A stretch of DNA of 60,981 nucleotides from Phycisphaerae bacterium. Lineage in GTDB: Bacteria > Planctomycetota > Phycisphaerae > Sedimentisphaerales > Anaerobacaceae. Position 1 is the stretch's first letter, and every line of letters begins with the position of its first letter. The stretch spans positions 1 to 60,981 of the forward strand of contig JADHXR010000023.1 in the NCBI GenBank assembly GCA_016782865.1, read 5' to 3'. The translations under genes were made by a program, and so were the position numbers. Below, in pieces: positions 26,574 through 34,677 of this stretch. The notes below the pieces were generated by a model. The model made no database searches. It worked only from the letters and a program-made list of their open reading frames with translations, and was not told the origin of the DNA.

Positions 26574-27377
26574 TCACTTCTTGCGGGCGACGAATAGGCC
26601 CTGTGCGATCTTGCCCGCGTGCGCCAGTTCCTGCATGAAAGCCATCTCTGCACCCATCGCCTGCATCAACTCGCTATTGAACCCGATTATCTTCAAAGCA
26701 TCATACGTCAACTGCATATTAAGCATATTCAGGTAAAGGTCAACATACGGCCCGAATCGCTCCGTGTCCTCGGCCGTGACAATCTCGCAGTTGTTTGCCG
26801 CAAGAAGGTCGCTGTAGCCCTCGAGGCTTTGCACATTAGGGAACTTCATAAAGGTCAGGAATCGCTCTGCTTCGGCATCCGTCAGACCTGCTTTTCCCTC
26901 GATCCAATCCGTGAAGGCGATGACGCCTCCGGGCTTGACGATGCGGGCCGCTTCGCTGATAAGCTTGTCCTTGTCGACGACATAGCACCAGGCGTCTTCG
27001 CCCCAGACAAAATCCGCGCTTGCATCGGCCAGGCCGCTGTCACACACGTCCGCCAGCGTGAATTCGATCTTGTCGGACGTGCCCTCCTGTTGGCATCTCC
27101 GGCGTCCCTGCTCGACCACCGTTTCGGTAGCATCTACGCCTCGCATCCGGGCCACGTCTCGAAAACGCACGAGAAATCGCATCCCGGCACCGTTGCAGCA
27201 GCAGAGATCGACGCCGCTGGTGCCTGGGCCGATCGCGGCTTTCTCCGCCAGATCCATCGACGAGGCGAAGCCGCCGATATGAATCTGCTCGCCCATTATC
27301 AGCTCCCAAAGCTCGCCTTCGGGACCGCTGTAGACATTTTGGACCTCACTTAAACCGATATTCTCCATGCTCTTCAT
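26574..27377 (-). CDS. SAM-dependent methyltransferase with Cys-rich motif I
   Basis: The 267-residue protein is a class I methyltransferase. Motif I reads G-V-D-L-C-C-C-N-G-A-G (Cys59-61) where most families have D-x-G-x-G-x-G. The acidic motif II (G-V-D-A-T), W-G-E-D-A-W and the K-P-G-G-V-I-A-F post-motif follow the layout of glycine-sarcosine or sterol-type methyltransferases. Three adjacent cysteines next to the SAM pocket are notable in a selenium locus, because thiols could hold selenium or arsenic species; this is inference. GGGAGA lies six bases before the ATG. It lies between the ABC ATPase gene (82 bases) and reductase subunit 3 (28 bases) in one direction. Confidence 0.8.
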   Translation of the reverse strand: MKSMENIGLSEVQNVYSGPEGELWELIMGEQIHIGGFASSMDLAEKAAIGPGTSGVDLCCCNGAGMRFLVRFRDVARMRGVDATETVVEQGRRRCQQEGTSDKIEFTLADVCDSGLADASADFVWGEDAWCYVVDKDKLISEAARIVKPGGVIAFTDWIEGKAGLTDAEAERFLTFMKFPNVQSLEGYSDLLAANNCEIVTAEDTERFGPYVDLYLNMLNMQLTYDALKIIGFNSELMQAMGAEMAFMQELAHAGKIAQGLFVARKK

Positions 27378-27459
27378 TGCAGTTCTCCCTAAGATTCATA
27401 CTTGAACTGAATTGCCCATACATTGTCCTCATAGTGGTTCTGATCTGGAACTTTCGTCG

Positions 27460-28248
27460 TCAATCTAACTGTCCGGAAAGTGATTTTCGAACATGAATAA
27501 ACAGATCGGTAAATTCCTTCGTGATCCTATTTCTTGGCCGAGGCAGGCAAATCTTGAATTCACAGGAAATCTTGCCGGGCCGTTCGCTAAATACCAGAAC
27601 TCTGCTGCCTAAGACTATCGCTTCATCAACATTGTGTGTAACGAATATGACGGTCGTCTGATTCTCTTGCCACAAGTCGGTCAACATCTGTTGCAGTTCA
27701 GTCCTGGTCGAATCATCGACAGCTCCGAACGGTTCATCCATAAGCAGCAGCTTCGGTTCTATCGCCAGCGCCTGGGCGATTGCAGCCCGCTGCCGCATTC
27801 CGCCGGATAACTCGTGTGGATAAGCATTTTCAAAGCCCTTGAGTCCGACTCTGGTAAGCAGCTCCTCAGCCCTGGTTTGTCTTTCACTTCGCGGAAGCCC
27901 GCGCATCTGCAACCCAAACGACACATTAGACACAGCCGTTCGCCACGGAAACAACGTATAATGCTGAAACACGTGAGCAATGTTATCGCCGAAGCGCAAA
28001 TCCTCCCCCAAACGCAGATACCCGTCATCCGCCATATCCAATCCTGCAATAAGATTAAGCAACGTAGTCTTGCCGCAACCTGTTGCACCGACAATCGTGA
28101 CAAACTCTCCCCGGTGCACGAGAAGACTTACATCATTCAGTGCCTTTACTCTATCGCCTGTATCAGAGCGGAAGGTCTTACAAACCCCACGAAGCTCTAA
28201 GGCAATAAGCTTTTCTTTCGGATGTTTGTCGGTCCCATCCAGTGTCAT
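27460..28248 (-). CDS. ABC importer ATPase, NitT/TauT (SsuB-like) type
   Basis: The 262-residue ATPase shows Walker A G-A-T-G-C-G-K-T-T, Q-loop H-V-F-Q-H-Y, signature L-S-G-G-M-R-Q-R, Walker B L-L-L-M-D-E-P-F-G-A-V-D and H-loop V-T-H-N-V-D-E-A. The F-G-A-V-D form is characteristic of nitrate/sulfonate/taurine-type importers. It starts four bases after the permease stop, with AAGGAAA ahead of the ATG, so both are translated together. It powers uptake of whatever the lipoprotein at 29148 binds. Confidence 0.9.
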   Translation of the reverse strand: MTLDGTDKHPKEKLIALELRGVCKTFRSDTGDRVKALNDVSLLVHRGEFVTIVGATGCGKTTLLNLIAGLDMADDGYLRLGEDLRFGDNIAHVFQHYTLFPWRTAVSNVSFGLQMRGLPRSERQTRAEELLTRVGLKGFENAYPHELSGGMRQRAAIAQALAIEPKLLLMDEPFGAVDDSTRTELQQMLTDLWQENQTTVIFVTHNVDEAIVLGSRVLVFSERPGKISCEFKICLPRPRNRITKEFTDLFIHVRKSLSGQLD

Positions 28249-28252
28249 TATC

Positions 28253-29209
28253 TCATATTTCCTTTCCGTGCCAGCGAATGAGGCCGGACATAATTTTTCG
28301 CATCATGAGACTCAGAATCGCACCGATGCCGCCAACAATCAACATAGCTGCGATCACAATGTCCATCGCAGCATTGTCCGAAGCGAATATGAGCAAGTAT
28401 CCAATCCCGGTCTCGGCGCCCGGCAGCATCTCCGCGGCGATGATAACAAACCAGCATAGACCAAGCCCCTGTCGCAGGCCGGTCAGAATCATTGGCATCG
28501 ATGCCGGTAAATACACGTGTAAGAAAAGTTGCATAGGCTTTGCGCCCAGCGCCCGTGCAAGCAACAGGTAGTTGCGCCTTACTCCCATGACACCATCAAG
28601 TGTATTGGTCAGTACCGGGAAGAATCCGCCTACGAAGATCACGAAAACCATTCCCAACTGGACCTGGTCGAACACCGTACGGGTGTATCCGAAGCCGAAC
28701 AACTGCGGCAGCGTTCCTCTCTTGAAGACGGCGATGGCAAAAGGCAGCCATGCAATCGGGCACAAAGGTCTCAGAATCTCAACAATCGGCTCAAGGCTAT
28801 TACGGATAATGCGAATTGAGCCCATGGCGATGCCCAAGCCTATCCCTGCCACTGCCGCCAATAGAAAGCCCAGCAACACTCGCAGCAGACTTATGAACGT
28901 ATTACTCAAGAGCGAGCCGGAGGCATAGTGTTCCCTAAGCGGGTGCACAAGCTGCTCGATAACACGTGTCACCGGCGGGAAAATCCACGGCTGGTTCAGC
29001 CAACCGGCCGCAATCTGCCATATTAAGAGTAGGATGACAGGCACAATCATCCGGCCTAACGATGACCGCGCCTCTGAAATTCGAGGCTCACGTCCGGAGC
29101 CGTCGCCAGACGGGTATCCCAGCAACTTAGACAGACGCCACGGTTTTCTATTTTCCTGCACGTCTTCGGGCAAGTTTGTTCCTCGCTTTCTCCAAAAGGG
29201 ACAAGTCAT
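28253..29209 (-). CDS. ABC importer permease, NitT/TauT (SsuC-like) type
   Basis: The protein has six membrane helices starting at M-I-V-P-V-I-L-L-L-I-W-Q, and the coupling motif E-A-A-like loop of the family near L-L-A-R-A-L-G-A-K-P-M-Q-L-F-L-H-V-Y-L-P-A. The start is uncertain. The frame is open to 29269 and overlaps the binding-protein gene; ATG 29209 gives an N-terminal cytoplasmic extension of about 50 residues and ATG 29050 would give none. I chose 29209 provisionally. It pairs with the ATPase and the binding lipoprotein. Confidence 0.8.
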   Translation of the reverse strand: MTCPFWRKRGTNLPEDVQENRKPWRLSKLLGYPSGDGSGREPRISEARSSLGRMIVPVILLLIWQIAAGWLNQPWIFPPVTRVIEQLVHPLREHYASGSLLSNTFISLLRVLLGFLLAAVAGIGLGIAMGSIRIIRNSLEPIVEILRPLCPIAWLPFAIAVFKRGTLPQLFGFGYTRTVFDQVQLGMVFVIFVGGFFPVLTNTLDGVMGVRRNYLLLARALGAKPMQLFLHVYLPASMPMILTGLRQGLGLCWFVIIAAEMLPGAETGIGYLLIFASDNAAMDIVIAAMLIVGGIGAILSLMMRKIMSGLIRWHGKEI

Positions 29210-30302
29210 AGGCGACTCGCGGTATGTCACTCGGATCAAGGCCTTTGAGCTTATTCCTGAACACACCAAGGCCGTCCATCGCTTTGTTCCATTTGCGCAT
29301 AGTCTGATGCCACTGTTCGGAAGGCTCCATCGAGTAACCGCTCGTGGGAATGCTCATTCTCTCGACGGATTCACTTGTCCCTATCCACCGAACCGCAGCC
29401 GCCACGGCTTTGTCCAAATCCGCGTTGATTGTTTCGGTACCCTGCATGAGCAACACCAGCAGATCAACAATGGCCTCGGACTTTCCTTCTATGGCCTTGG
29501 CGTTGGCTGCGACGCAGCAGCAGGGATGGTCGCGGAATGTACCCGGCGGCAGCTCTTCAAGATCGCATACGATCCGTCCTATGCCCTTCTCGACCGCAAT
29601 GGCCGGGAACGGATTGTTGCCTGCATAACCGTCAATCAGACCGCTTCCCAGGGACACGTTGAGCTTGCTTCCGCCTTTGACGTTTACCATTTGCACCTGC
29701 AGGCCGGTTTGTGCCGGATCACCTCCAAACGTGATGCCTTCGTGCTTCAGTGCTTCCTCAAATACCAGCTTGGCCACAGCCTGCGGATTCTTGTATCCAA
29801 CACGCAGCGGCTTTTCGGCGGCCTTGGCCATCGCCACAAACTCATTCCACGTCTTTGCCCTAAGATCAGGTCTAACTACAAACATATCTCCTTTATTGTG
29901 AAGAGGAGCTATCAGCTTTACCGGCGCCCCGCTGTCGGCCGAAGCAAGCACCGGAGCAACACCGCCAAAGCCTATCTCAATAACACCTTGTGCCAGCGCC
30001 GTCGGCATCTTCGAGGCACCGCCAACTTTCATGATTTGGAGGTCCGCAATCTTTTTACCTCGATCCAGCAGCTCGTAGAACTTACGATCCTCGATCACCT
30101 TCACATTAATACCACTCTGCCTGGCATATTCGGAGGCATTGTCCATTGCGACGAACAAAGCTGTGTGGTGGTCATGGCCGACATGGCCAATTTTCAAACT
30201 TATCGGTGCAACTGGTGTTTCAGCCTCATTCTTTTGTTTGCAGCTTGTCAGAAAGGCTGTGCAGATCAGCAACACGATAAATATGAATATCATCTTTCTC
30301 AT
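29148..30302 (-). CDS. ABC importer substrate-binding lipoprotein, NitT/TauT type
   Basis: From ATG 30302 (AGGGAT upstream, before the signal peptide; the frame is open seven codons further) the product has 384 residues. It has a signal peptide and lipobox L-T-S-C (about residue 20), so it is tethered outside the inner membrane. The body is a two-lobe periplasmic binding fold related to SsuA/NrtA (K-I-G-H-V-G-H-D-H-H-T-A-L-F, then A-L-A-Q-G-V-I-E-I-G-F-G-G). It contains H-P-C-C-C-V, a three-cysteine version of the H-P-C-C segment seen in this family. The ligand should be a small anion or zwitterion. Position in the selD run makes a selenium or sulfur compound a candidate; that is inference. 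Confidence 0.85.
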   Translation of the reverse strand: MRKMIFIFIVLLICTAFLTSCKQKNEAETPVAPISLKIGHVGHDHHTALFVAMDNASEYARQSGINVKVIEDRKFYELLDRGKKIADLQIMKVGGASKMPTALAQGVIEIGFGGVAPVLASADSGAPVKLIAPLHNKGDMFVVRPDLRAKTWNEFVAMAKAAEKPLRVGYKNPQAVAKLVFEEALKHEGITFGGDPAQTGLQVQMVNVKGGSKLNVSLGSGLIDGYAGNNPFPAIAVEKGIGRIVCDLEELPPGTFRDHPCCCVAANAKAIEGKSEAIVDLLVLLMQGTETINADLDKAVAAAVRWIGTSESVERMSIPTSGYSMEPSEQWHQTMRKWNKAMDGLGVFRNKLKGLDPSDIPRVAYDLSLLEKARNKLARRRAGK

Positions 30303-30365
30303 AACTGATCCCTTCAGAATCATTGTCTAACTGCTTCGCATTAGCCTAAGACATCCGGTCCCAAA

Positions 30366-31232
30366 TTACCACCGACGGAAGAGCTTGAGAACAATGCTTA
30401 CCATGTCTCTATCCGTAAATGTAGAGTCAAGACTGATGGGTACACCGGCCTTGAATGACCACCCCTTCCCGGACTTCCAAATAAAGCCGGGGACAATATC
30501 ATGACTATGACCCTTACCCTCTTTATCAAGATAGTTATATTCAATTGCCGGCCAAAAACTCGGGGCGGGCTTGAAAAGAATCGCACCATTTATTTCTCCC
30601 ACCTCTGCGTCATCGTCGTCGCTCCACAAGTAGTTCGGATTGAAATGCAGGGAGAAATCCTCCCAAGCCTTCGAAATTTCTGTCGATACCTTATAGGCCC
30701 CGTCATCACTTCCCAACGAACGGTTGCTGTCACCCGAAGGAAAATAATACCATAAATCCACGGCGACCCCTGGGAAATCGTTCGTTTCCTGAATGAGGTT
30801 CCATTTCTCAAAGACAAAGATATTGGCAATGCCCTGACTGTCGTTTTCCTTGCCGGGGATATCGAAATCGTTCATCCAATAGGGAATCCCGAGGGCTATA
30901 TGATGGTCCTTTGCCCAACCATATTTCGAGCAGAGCACAAGCACTGATCTTTGCTTCTGTTGACCTGAGGTCCGGTTGTGATAGTCGTTATCAACCCCTC
31001 TGACCTGGGTCCAGTCGTAGTACTGATACTTCAGCGAAACAGAGAGATGGTCCTTACCGACCACTTTGGCGCTTCTGGTCTTCGTAAAGAAACTCATGCA
31101 ATACTGCCCACACCACGGATACAACTGGTTTCCCTGCTCTGTAGAGCCTCCACCATTTGTTCCGGCACCTTCTGCGACGACAGCAAGCACAGCCACAAAT
31201 GCCAACGTCACGAAACTCCTATTCACCTTCAT
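30366..31232 (-). CDS. Outer-membrane beta-barrel-like protein
   Basis: The 288-residue product has a signal peptide (M-K-V-N-R-S-F-V-T-L-A-F-V-A-V-L-A). It continues with alternating amphipathic strands, many Tyr/Trp, and a C-terminal strand ending in aromatic residue (L-K-L-F-R-R-W), as in outer-membrane barrels of the phenol-degradation MetA/transporter type. Two cysteines near the mature N-terminus (P-W-C-G-Q-Y-C) could form a disulfide. It is co-oriented with the binding-protein gene 63 bases downstream and could be the outer-membrane entry for the same compound. AAAGGA precedes the ATG. A strong terminator lies just upstream, so it probably starts its own transcript. Confidence 0.65.
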   Translation of the reverse strand: MKVNRSFVTLAFVAVLAVVAEGAGTNGGGSTEQGNQLYPWCGQYCMSFFTKTRSAKVVGKDHLSVSLKYQYYDWTQVRGVDNDYHNRTSGQQKQRSVLVLCSKYGWAKDHHIALGIPYWMNDFDIPGKENDSQGIANIFVFEKWNLIQETNDFPGVAVDLWYYFPSGDSNRSLGSDDGAYKVSTEISKAWEDFSLHFNPNYLWSDDDDAEVGEINGAILFKPAPSFWPAIEYNYLDKEGKGHSHDIVPGFIWKSGKGWSFKAGVPISLDSTFTDRDMVSIVLKLFRRW

Positions 31233-31273
31233 GGAAACGTCCTTTCAAAATCACGTTTTCCGGACACTGCAAT

Positions 31274-31312
31274 AAAAAAAGCGGGCAAGAGAAGCTCATC
31301 TCTTTGCCCGCC
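31274..31312 (-). terminator. Rho-independent terminator after selenoprotein gene A1
   Basis: On the minus strand GCGGGCAAAGAGA pairs with TCTCTTGCCCGC around a short loop and is followed by seven T residues. It lies 20-60 bases after the end of the UGA-containing gene at 31336 and before the barrel-protein gene, so it should separate the two transcription units. Confidence 0.85.
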
Positions 31313-31335
31313 GGTGCTCGTGGCTCGATTTTGCA

Positions 31336-31985
31336 CTACGTTATAAAGTGCCAGGTTTTCTCCTGTTCGATTTCAAACGGCCCCAGGTCAATGTCCACCA
31401 ACACCTGGTACTTGCCCTTGAAATCCTTTGGCACTCGCCACGAGTACCGGCAGTTGCCGCCTCAGCCGTACCTGAAGCTGCCGGCCTCAAATGTGTTTCC
31501 CATCTCATCCACAATTCTAACTTAGCCTTTCTAACCGCCCGATTGTCCTTCACTGCGAATTTCTCGTAACGCTCCCCGGCTTGACCGAAGATCGCATAAT
31601 CTATATCAACAGATGAACCGTTTCTGCGCACCTCTGGCTTGATAATAAACGGAGACCCGAGCCTGAGAGCCGTTGTCCTCAAAGCTTTCACCCTGATTCT
31701 TGAGAGATTCGCCCAAGGGCCACGGCTGTCAATCCGCCACGTGTGGCCGTCCTGTCCCATCGATATGCTCAGCCGTCTCGGCCTGTGCACTCCAGCACTC
31801 GCCAAAGCCGGCTCTGCTGCCGATGTGATCGTAGTATTCTTGAACCAGTTGTTGCGAAGCTGCAATTCAGCGACAGCGTCGCCGGCATCGATCTCTATCC
31901 GGCCTCCGCCCCGAGAATGAAGGCACAGAAGCAGAACGGCAGCCGCTATGATGGCGATGGAAATCCATATGTCTCTCTTCTTCAT
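31336..31985 (-). CDS. Candidate selenoprotein A1 (UGA read as Sec), frameshifted
   Basis: The product starts with K-K-R-D-I and one TM helix (about residues 5-22), then an exported beta-rich domain. Its sequence aligns with the paralogue at 32285 through G-Q-A-G-E-x-Y to the motif G-S-F-R-Y-G-UGA-G-G-N-C-R-Y-S-W-R. UGA is at 31462-31464. After it, 25 of 41 residues match the paralogue, including D-F-K-G-K-Y and I-D-L-G-P-F-E, and the frame closes with TAG at 31336-31338. One defect: the upstream part (to 31521) and the UGA part are in different frames. A single missing base near 31521 explains this, whether real or a sequencing error. With the frame restored the protein has about 216 residues, Sec near 175. 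Function unknown; Sec-x3-Cys looks redox-active. Confidence 0.65.
31434..31464 (-). promoter_or_regulatory. SECIS-like hairpin of gene A1
   Basis: Directly after UGA (31464-31462), ACTGCC pairs with GGC-G-AGT (one bulged G) around the loop GGTACTCGT. The loop begins 14 bases after the UGA and opens with GGT, as in the Escherichia coli fdhF element. The stem matches that of gene A2, with differences in the loop. Confidence 0.6.
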
Positions 31986-32284
31986 ACGCGCTTCGCCTTG
32001 CAACAAAGGGCACAATTGTGAGCCCCAATCCACCCGGCTTTTCGAATGTCCTCACCCGCCGATTACACACATCTACTCTAAAGACGCGGACACAGCGATT
32101 TCGTTACGTCTTTTCTTGAAACTTTTCTGCAGGAAACATCACATATAAGAACATCTTCCAAGAACGCCTGGGCTATCCTGTATGAAAGCCGGGACAAGCG
32201 GCTATACAATCACAGCCTGTCCTTTGCTCACCGTTGAGGCAAGTAAGAAACCAATCGTTCAGTGATGCTCGTTGAGGATTGTTC

Positions 32285-32902
32285 TCAACTCATCGAGTGC
32301 CAGATTTCGGGATGTTTGGCTTCAAACGGTCCCAGATCAATCTCTACCTGCACTCTGTACTTGCCCTTGAAATCGTTCGGTGCTCGCCACGAGGACCGGC
32401 AGACGCCGCCTCACCCATACTCGAACGAACCTGAGCCCAGAACTTTTCCGGACTCGTCAAGGACCGTGAATTTCGGGGCAGGTCTTCTTGTGCCGTTTTT
32501 CGCCGCACCGGGCTCATACACCTCCCCAGCCTGTCCCTCGATTATCAGGCCTATGGCTATGCTCACGCCGCTACCATTCACATCAGCTTTCACACAAAGC
32601 GGCGCCCCTGGTTTCGTGCCGTCTTCAGGCATTCGCGGCGGCACACCCTTGAGGCCGAGCGTCCAGGCGTCTCCCTGGTCGTCGGTCGCCGCCAACGAGG
32701 AAAACTTGATCTGTGGACTCGAACTGGGCCACGCCACAGGCAATGGCGCAGGTTCAGGCGCCAACGAAGGCGTGGACTCTGGAGCAAGCGTAGAGGAAGG
32801 CGAGTTGCCGGACCGCACAAGGATCCCGACCGCTACGGCCAACACTGCCACCCCCATCACTATCAATGGAACTTTCATTCCCTGGGGACTTTTTTCTTCC
32901 AT
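32285..32902 (-). CDS. Candidate selenoprotein A2 (UGA read as Sec)
   Basis: The frame starts at ATG 32902 (GAGGT six bases upstream) and runs 163 codons to UGA at 32411-32413. It continues in the same frame for 41 codons to TGA 32285-32287, 205 residues in all, Sec at 164. The N-terminus is a TM anchor (V-P-L-I-V-M-G-V-A-V-L-A-V-A-V), then a Pro/Ser/Ala linker and a beta-rich exported domain. The UGA lies in F-E-Y-G-UGA-G-G-V-C-R-S-S-W, giving Sec-x3-Cys, and what follows (P-N-D-F-K-G-K-Y, I-D-L-G-P-F-E) matches the A1 paralogue. Conservation past UGA argues for readthrough as selenocysteine. No known family recognised. It diverges from selA, 345 bases away. Confidence 0.75.
32383..32413 (-). 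promoter_or_regulatory. SECIS-like hairpin of gene A2
   Basis: After UGA (32413-32411), CTGCC pairs with GGC-G-AG with one bulged G, around the loop GGTCCTCGT. The loop starts 14 bases after UGA. Bacterial SECIS elements sit in this place and are bound by the C-terminal domain of SelB. Confidence 0.6.
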
Positions 32903-33165
32903 TTGACGACCTCGCTACTACCAAAATAATTCTATCTGATTTGAATATTCCAACATCACAGCAAAATCTTCACAGCGTCCATCTGCCCGCGCTTTGTCAC
33001 TCTCAATCTACTGCGCAGACATTCTTTGGCTATTATAGCACCACAACGCTGAGAAAAACGCTTTTTTTTCTTTTTTTTTGCTCGCCACCGATAGAGGCAT
33101 TGTCCATCGCAGACTCGGGCAGAATTGCTCTGAGTTATTGGGACATCTATTGGTGCACAAACTGT

Positions 33166-33193
33166 TTGCTTTCATTGCCGTATGAAGTAAAAT
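33166..33193 (+). promoter_or_regulatory. Probable promoter of selA-selB
   Basis: TTGCTT (33166-33171), 16-base spacer, TAAAAT (33188-33193), about 50 bases ahead of selA. GAGGT precedes the selA ATG. The rest of the 345-base divergent region (32903-33247) holds a T-rich tract at 33062-33080 and nothing else that I recognise; no tRNA-Sec is there. Confidence 0.4.
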
Positions 33194-33247
33194 GCGCTTT
33201 TATTGTTCGGTACTACGATTCCCATTTTTTAGAATTTGAGGTAGCTC

Positions 33248-34672
33248 ATGGCAAAGCAGGACGAATCCGCCACGGCCGCGCTGAGGAGTTTGCCCTCCGT
33301 AGACGCTCTCTTGAAAGACGCCGCCCTTGAAAATTGCGCCTCCGAGATGGGCAGAAGCGTAGTGGTAGATTCAATTCGCCGGACCATTGACCAGGTAAGA
33401 GCACTCATCGTTTCCAAGACGGCCGCCGAATTGGATGAAGCGGCAATCCGAGAAAGAATCATTGCCGGCGTCAAGCAACGTCTCGACGCAATTGCGGCGC
33501 CCTACTACAAGAGAGCCATCAACGCAACGGGGATCATTCTGCATACCGGCCTCGGGCGGGCGGTTCTCCCCGCCAAGGCGCTGCGCCAGATCCAGGAAGA
33601 ATTGTCCGGATATTCGGTGCTGCAGTCGGACACCGGAACGGGCAAACGCTCCAAACGAGACGAGGCCGTCGAGCAACTTTTGAAGCAGTTGACCGGCGCC
33701 GAGGCGGCCACGGTGGTCAACAACAATGCCGCCGCCACCAGCATCGTGCTAAACACCGTCGCAGACGGCAAAGAAGTCATAGTCTCTCGCGGCCAGCTCG
33801 TTGAGATCGGCGGATCATTCCGGCTGCCCGATGTCATGGCTTTCAGCGGCGCCAAACTTGTCGAAGTCGGAGCCACGAACAAGACGCACCCACGTGACTA
33901 CGCCGACGCCATCACCGAAGAGACCGCTGCGATTCTTCGCGTCCACCCGAGCAACTACAAGATTCAGGGATTTTCGTCGGAGGTGCCGCTCGATGAGCTT
34001 GTCGAAATCGCCCATTCGCACGAACTGGCGATGATCGACGATGTTGGCGCAGGGGCACTTCTCGATTTTTCACAATTCGGGTTCGAACCTGAGCCGATGT
34101 TGGCCGAATCGATCAGTGAGGGAGCTGACATTGTCACCGCGAGCGCCGACAAGCTGATAGGCGCCTCTCAGGGCGGGATCATTCTGGGCAAGGCCGAACT
34201 TGTAAACGCCGTGCGTAAGAATCAGTTTGCCCGAATCGTGCGGGTCGGCAAACTCACCCTGGTGACCCTTGAAGCAACACTGAAACTGTTTCTTGACGAG
34301 TCACTTGCTCTGGCAGAAGTTCCAACACTGCAAATGCTCAGGCGCGATGGTTGCGAAATCGCTAAGCAGGCCAAACGGTTGGCCTCTCAGTTGAGCAAGA
34401 GCACTTGTGACGCCGAGGTCACAAACATCGCCGGTTTTTCGCAGATGGGCAGCGGTTCGCTGCCGACACAAGAGTTGGCCACGACGCTTGTTGCAGTGCG
34501 CCCGGAGAAGATCAGCGCAGAATCACTGGCAAAACGGCTTCGCCAATACGGCACACCGATTTTTGCCCGCATTCACAATGACCAGGTTCTTATCGATCCG
34601 CGCACCCTTCTGGCCGGAGATGACGAGATAATAGTCAAGGCATTGTCGGCGATTCTTGGGCAGGCAAACTAA
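33248..34672 (+). CDS. selA: L-seryl-tRNA(Sec) selenium transferase
   Basis: SelA converts seryl-tRNA(Sec) to selenocysteyl-tRNA(Sec) with selenophosphate as donor, using pyridoxal phosphate. The 474-residue protein has the full SelA layout: N-terminal helical tRNA-binding part with I-N-A-T-G-I-I-L-H-T-G-L-G-R, the V-N-N-N-A-A-A stretch, D-D-V-G-A-G-A-L, and the PLP lysine in S-A-D-K-L-I-G-A-S-Q-G-G (Lys302). selB follows after five bases and two UGA-containing genes after that, so selA, selB and two target genes seem to form one operon. Confidence 0.97.
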   Translation: MAKQDESATAALRSLPSVDALLKDAALENCASEMGRSVVVDSIRRTIDQVRALIVSKTAAELDEAAIRERIIAGVKQRLDAIAAPYYKRAINATGIILHTGLGRAVLPAKALRQIQEELSGYSVLQSDTGTGKRSKRDEAVEQLLKQLTGAEAATVVNNNAAATSIVLNTVADGKEVIVSRGQLVEIGGSFRLPDVMAFSGAKLVEVGATNKTHPRDYADAITEETAAILRVHPSNYKIQGFSSEVPLDELVEIAHSHELAMIDDVGAGALLDFSQFGFEPEPMLAESISEGADIVTASADKLIGASQGGIILGKAELVNAVRKNQFARIVRVGKLTLVTLEATLKLFLDESLALAEVPTLQMLRRDGCEIAKQAKRLASQLSKSTCDAEVTNIAGFSQMGSGSLPTQELATTLVAVRPEKISAESLAKRLRQYGTPIFARIHNDQVLIDPRTLLAGDDEIIVKALSAILGQAN

Positions 34673-34677
34673 GAGTT

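Noticed and set aside
29034..30308. Plus-strand frame of 424 codons opposite the binding lipoprotein.
   Set aside because: No domain, and the opposite strand has a signal peptide, lipobox and binding-protein motifs.
31341..32033. Reading A1 as an uninterrupted 230-codon frame ending at 31341.
   Set aside because: Its last 56 codons are Arg/Thr/Trp-rich nonsense, while the alternative frame aligns with the A2 paralogue to its end.
32903..33247. tRNA-Sec (selC) sought between the A2 gene and selA, and in other gaps.
   Set aside because: No 90-100-base cloverleaf with TCA anticodon and T-loop was found by eye; it is probably elsewhere in the genome. A tRNAscan/Aragorn or Secmarker run would decide.
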